From Vibrio hippocampi (GTDB lineage Bacteria > Pseudomonadota > Gammaproteobacteria > Enterobacterales > Vibrionaceae): a stretch of 64,000 nt of DNA. Both the position numbers and the translations under genes were made by a program. The notes under the pieces were generated by a model. It was not told the DNA's origin. It ran no database searches and saw nothing but the letters and a program-made list of their open reading frames with translations. Shown in pieces: positions 62,976-64,000 of this stretch. Each line of letters begins with the position of its first letter. Positions within the stretch are counted from its first letter, which is position 1. The stretch covers positions 682,001 through 746,000 of the forward strand of contig NZ_CAKLCM010000003.1 of the NCBI RefSeq assembly GCF_921292975.1. Direction: 5' to 3'.

Positions 62976-63920
62976 ATGCATCTTGAGTCGAAGTCGGTAA
63001 AGACATACAGAAAAAGCCTTGCTTGGTTGGTCGTGTTTTCATTCAGTGTAATTGGCTTGGATCAATATCTATTTAGCCATCATTCTGGTGCGCAGTTCTC
63101 ACCATTGACGGCAGATCATGTGCAGCCTTATCTTGTCGATTGCCGTACCGATCCAAATAAGTTGACTGAAGTGCTAAAGCAAAGCGATGTGCCAGAGACG
63201 TTATACCTGAATGGCGTCTGTGAGGGGAGTTTCCATATTGATGGTAAAACGCTGACTCTGAATGGTGGAACATTGCGATCGGGAAATAGCGAAGCCGTTA
63301 TCGCTATTTCGGGTGGTGCTGCGGTTTCGATTAAAGATAGCGTGATTGAAAATAGCGCCATATCGGTGTCAAACTACAGCAAACTATCATTAAGCAGTGT
63401 GGTTTATTCCGAAGGAACCGATCGCTCAAAGCAGCCAAACTACAATTTGTTGGTCGACAATGCGGAAGTGGTTATTGCGGGTCGGGTTGATAAGTTAGCG
63501 CTGTTTGCCACCAATCGAGGCAGTATTACATTTGATAATACGGTAGAGGGTAAACCCAGTCGACTCTATCTCACAACTCAAAGCATTGTTGTTAATCAAA
63601 CGCCTAACTTAACGATTGATGAAAGTGTTTCCGTATTACTTAACTCTAGCCTTGCCGGCGGTAATCTCTATCTCAATCAACTACGCATAGAGGACCATTC
63701 GACGGTTAAAGTGGATGAGTTGTTGGTGACGGGTTACCTAGAGATAAACAGCGACTCGTTATTGCATACTCGCCATTTGCTTCATACCGCACAACTTAGC
63801 TGCCATGGCTCTCACATCGCCCATGAAGATCGCGTCTTAGTCGCTCGACAACCTAAAGACGAGTATAGTGCTGATGACTGTCAGATCTACCATCTTGTCA
63901 CTCGAGATAGTCAACCGTGA
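62976..63920 (+). CDS. Membrane-anchored right-handed beta-helix protein
   Basis: 314 residues. One N-terminal membrane anchor (LAWLVVFSFSVIGLDQYLF, about 14-32), then a single-turn-per-rung repeat: short strands rich in Asn/Ser/Thr/Val (TLTLNGGTLRS, AVIAISGGAAVSIKDSVIEN, SKLSLSSVVYSE, NLTIDESVSVLLNSSLAGG, NLYLNQLRIEDHS). That pattern indicates a parallel beta-helix. Two cysteines (VDCRTD, LNGVCEG) could close the N-terminal cap; two more are near the end (LSCHG, DDCQ). No catalytic residues evident. Function unknown. Confidence 0.72.
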   Translation: MHLESKSVKTYRKSLAWLVVFSFSVIGLDQYLFSHHSGAQFSPLTADHVQPYLVDCRTDPNKLTEVLKQSDVPETLYLNGVCEGSFHIDGKTLTLNGGTLRSGNSEAVIAISGGAAVSIKDSVIENSAISVSNYSKLSLSSVVYSEGTDRSKQPNYNLLVDNAEVVIAGRVDKLALFATNRGSITFDNTVEGKPSRLYLTTQSIVVNQTPNLTIDESVSVLLNSSLAGGNLYLNQLRIEDHSTVKVDELLVTGYLEINSDSLLHTRHLLHTAQLSCHGSHIAHEDRVLVARQPKDEYSADDCQIYHLVTRDSQP

Positions 63921-63960
63921 AGCTTTTAGTCTGTGTATTTTTTCGTCTTGAATTAGTTCA

Positions 63961-63992
63961 CAAAACTATTCAGTCACAAAACTATTCAGTCA
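63961..63992. repeat. 16-bp tandem repeat at the window edge
   Basis: CAAAACTATTCAGTCA twice in succession, with partial copies on both sides (63949-63960 and from 63993). The array may continue past the window. Confidence 0.8.
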
Positions 63993-64000
63993 CAAAGGTC

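Noticed and set aside
1..64000. Insertion sequences, integrons or prophage
   Set aside because: No transposase, integrase, attC array, capsid or portal-like gene was recognised on either strand.

Overview
The window looks like a stretch of a Vibrio (Vibrionaceae) chromosome. The grounds are protein content rather than a single marker: a KtrAB potassium-uptake pair, a divergent TorT/TorS pair, Cti fatty-acid isomerase, FabV enoyl reductase, a periplasmic LigE-type DNA ligase, an Fhs/PurR-box arrangement, SgrR, and the maoP/hdfR divergent pair. No prophage, transposase, integrase, CRISPR array or rRNA is visible. Base composition is mid-40s % G+C by eye, with an A+T-rich island at 18.2-19.3 kb.

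0-9 kb: a hypothetical gene, a 17-bp minisatellite, DUF2164, a cytochrome b561-YceI couplet, a porin plus miniature PstS-like protein, a chemotaxis receptor, a LysR regulator and an alkaline-phosphatase-superfamily enzyme. 9-13.7 kb is accessory: a catalytically dead-looking mini formylglycine-generating-enzyme lipoprotein, an anaerobic sulfatase maturase with no sulfatase beside it, an orphan NifW-like gene, a phospholipase-D-fold protein and several tiny ORFs. 13.9-20.6 kb: tRNA-Ser(UGA) with a clear promoter and terminator, a MaoC hydratase, the periplasmic DNA ligase, aroG with a TyrR-like box, an unknown A+T-rich secreted pair, and an MscS channel.

20.8-33 kb: ktrAB, MsrAB, OsmC, MgsA, TorT/TorS, Cti and an OFA-family transporter, i.e. 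osmotic, oxidative and respiratory stress functions. 33-45.5 kb: FKBP, OmpA-like lipoprotein, fhs (one-carbon metabolism, PurR box upstream), CreA, HAD phosphatase, PhnA, M48 lipoprotein protease, MenI-like thioesterase, SgrR, YjdF, DnaJ-related protein. 45.6-54.2 kb: ABC-class ATPase, EAL protein, FabV, and the overlapping divergent tesA/ybbA-ybbP locus.

54.2-64 kb: a DnaA-box-like cluster, an FAD oxidoreductase, a structured leader followed by a 24-residue membrane miniprotein, a nested palindrome, the rimK-aspartoacylase-like-RimB operon, maoP/hdfR, LuxR- and LysR-type regulators and a beta-helix membrane-anchored protein. The best candidates for something undescribed are the structured leader/miniprotein unit at 55984-56292, the sulfatase-less maturation cluster at 7.3-11.6 kb, the DnaA-box cluster at 54256-54290, and the unusually frequent short tandem repeats.
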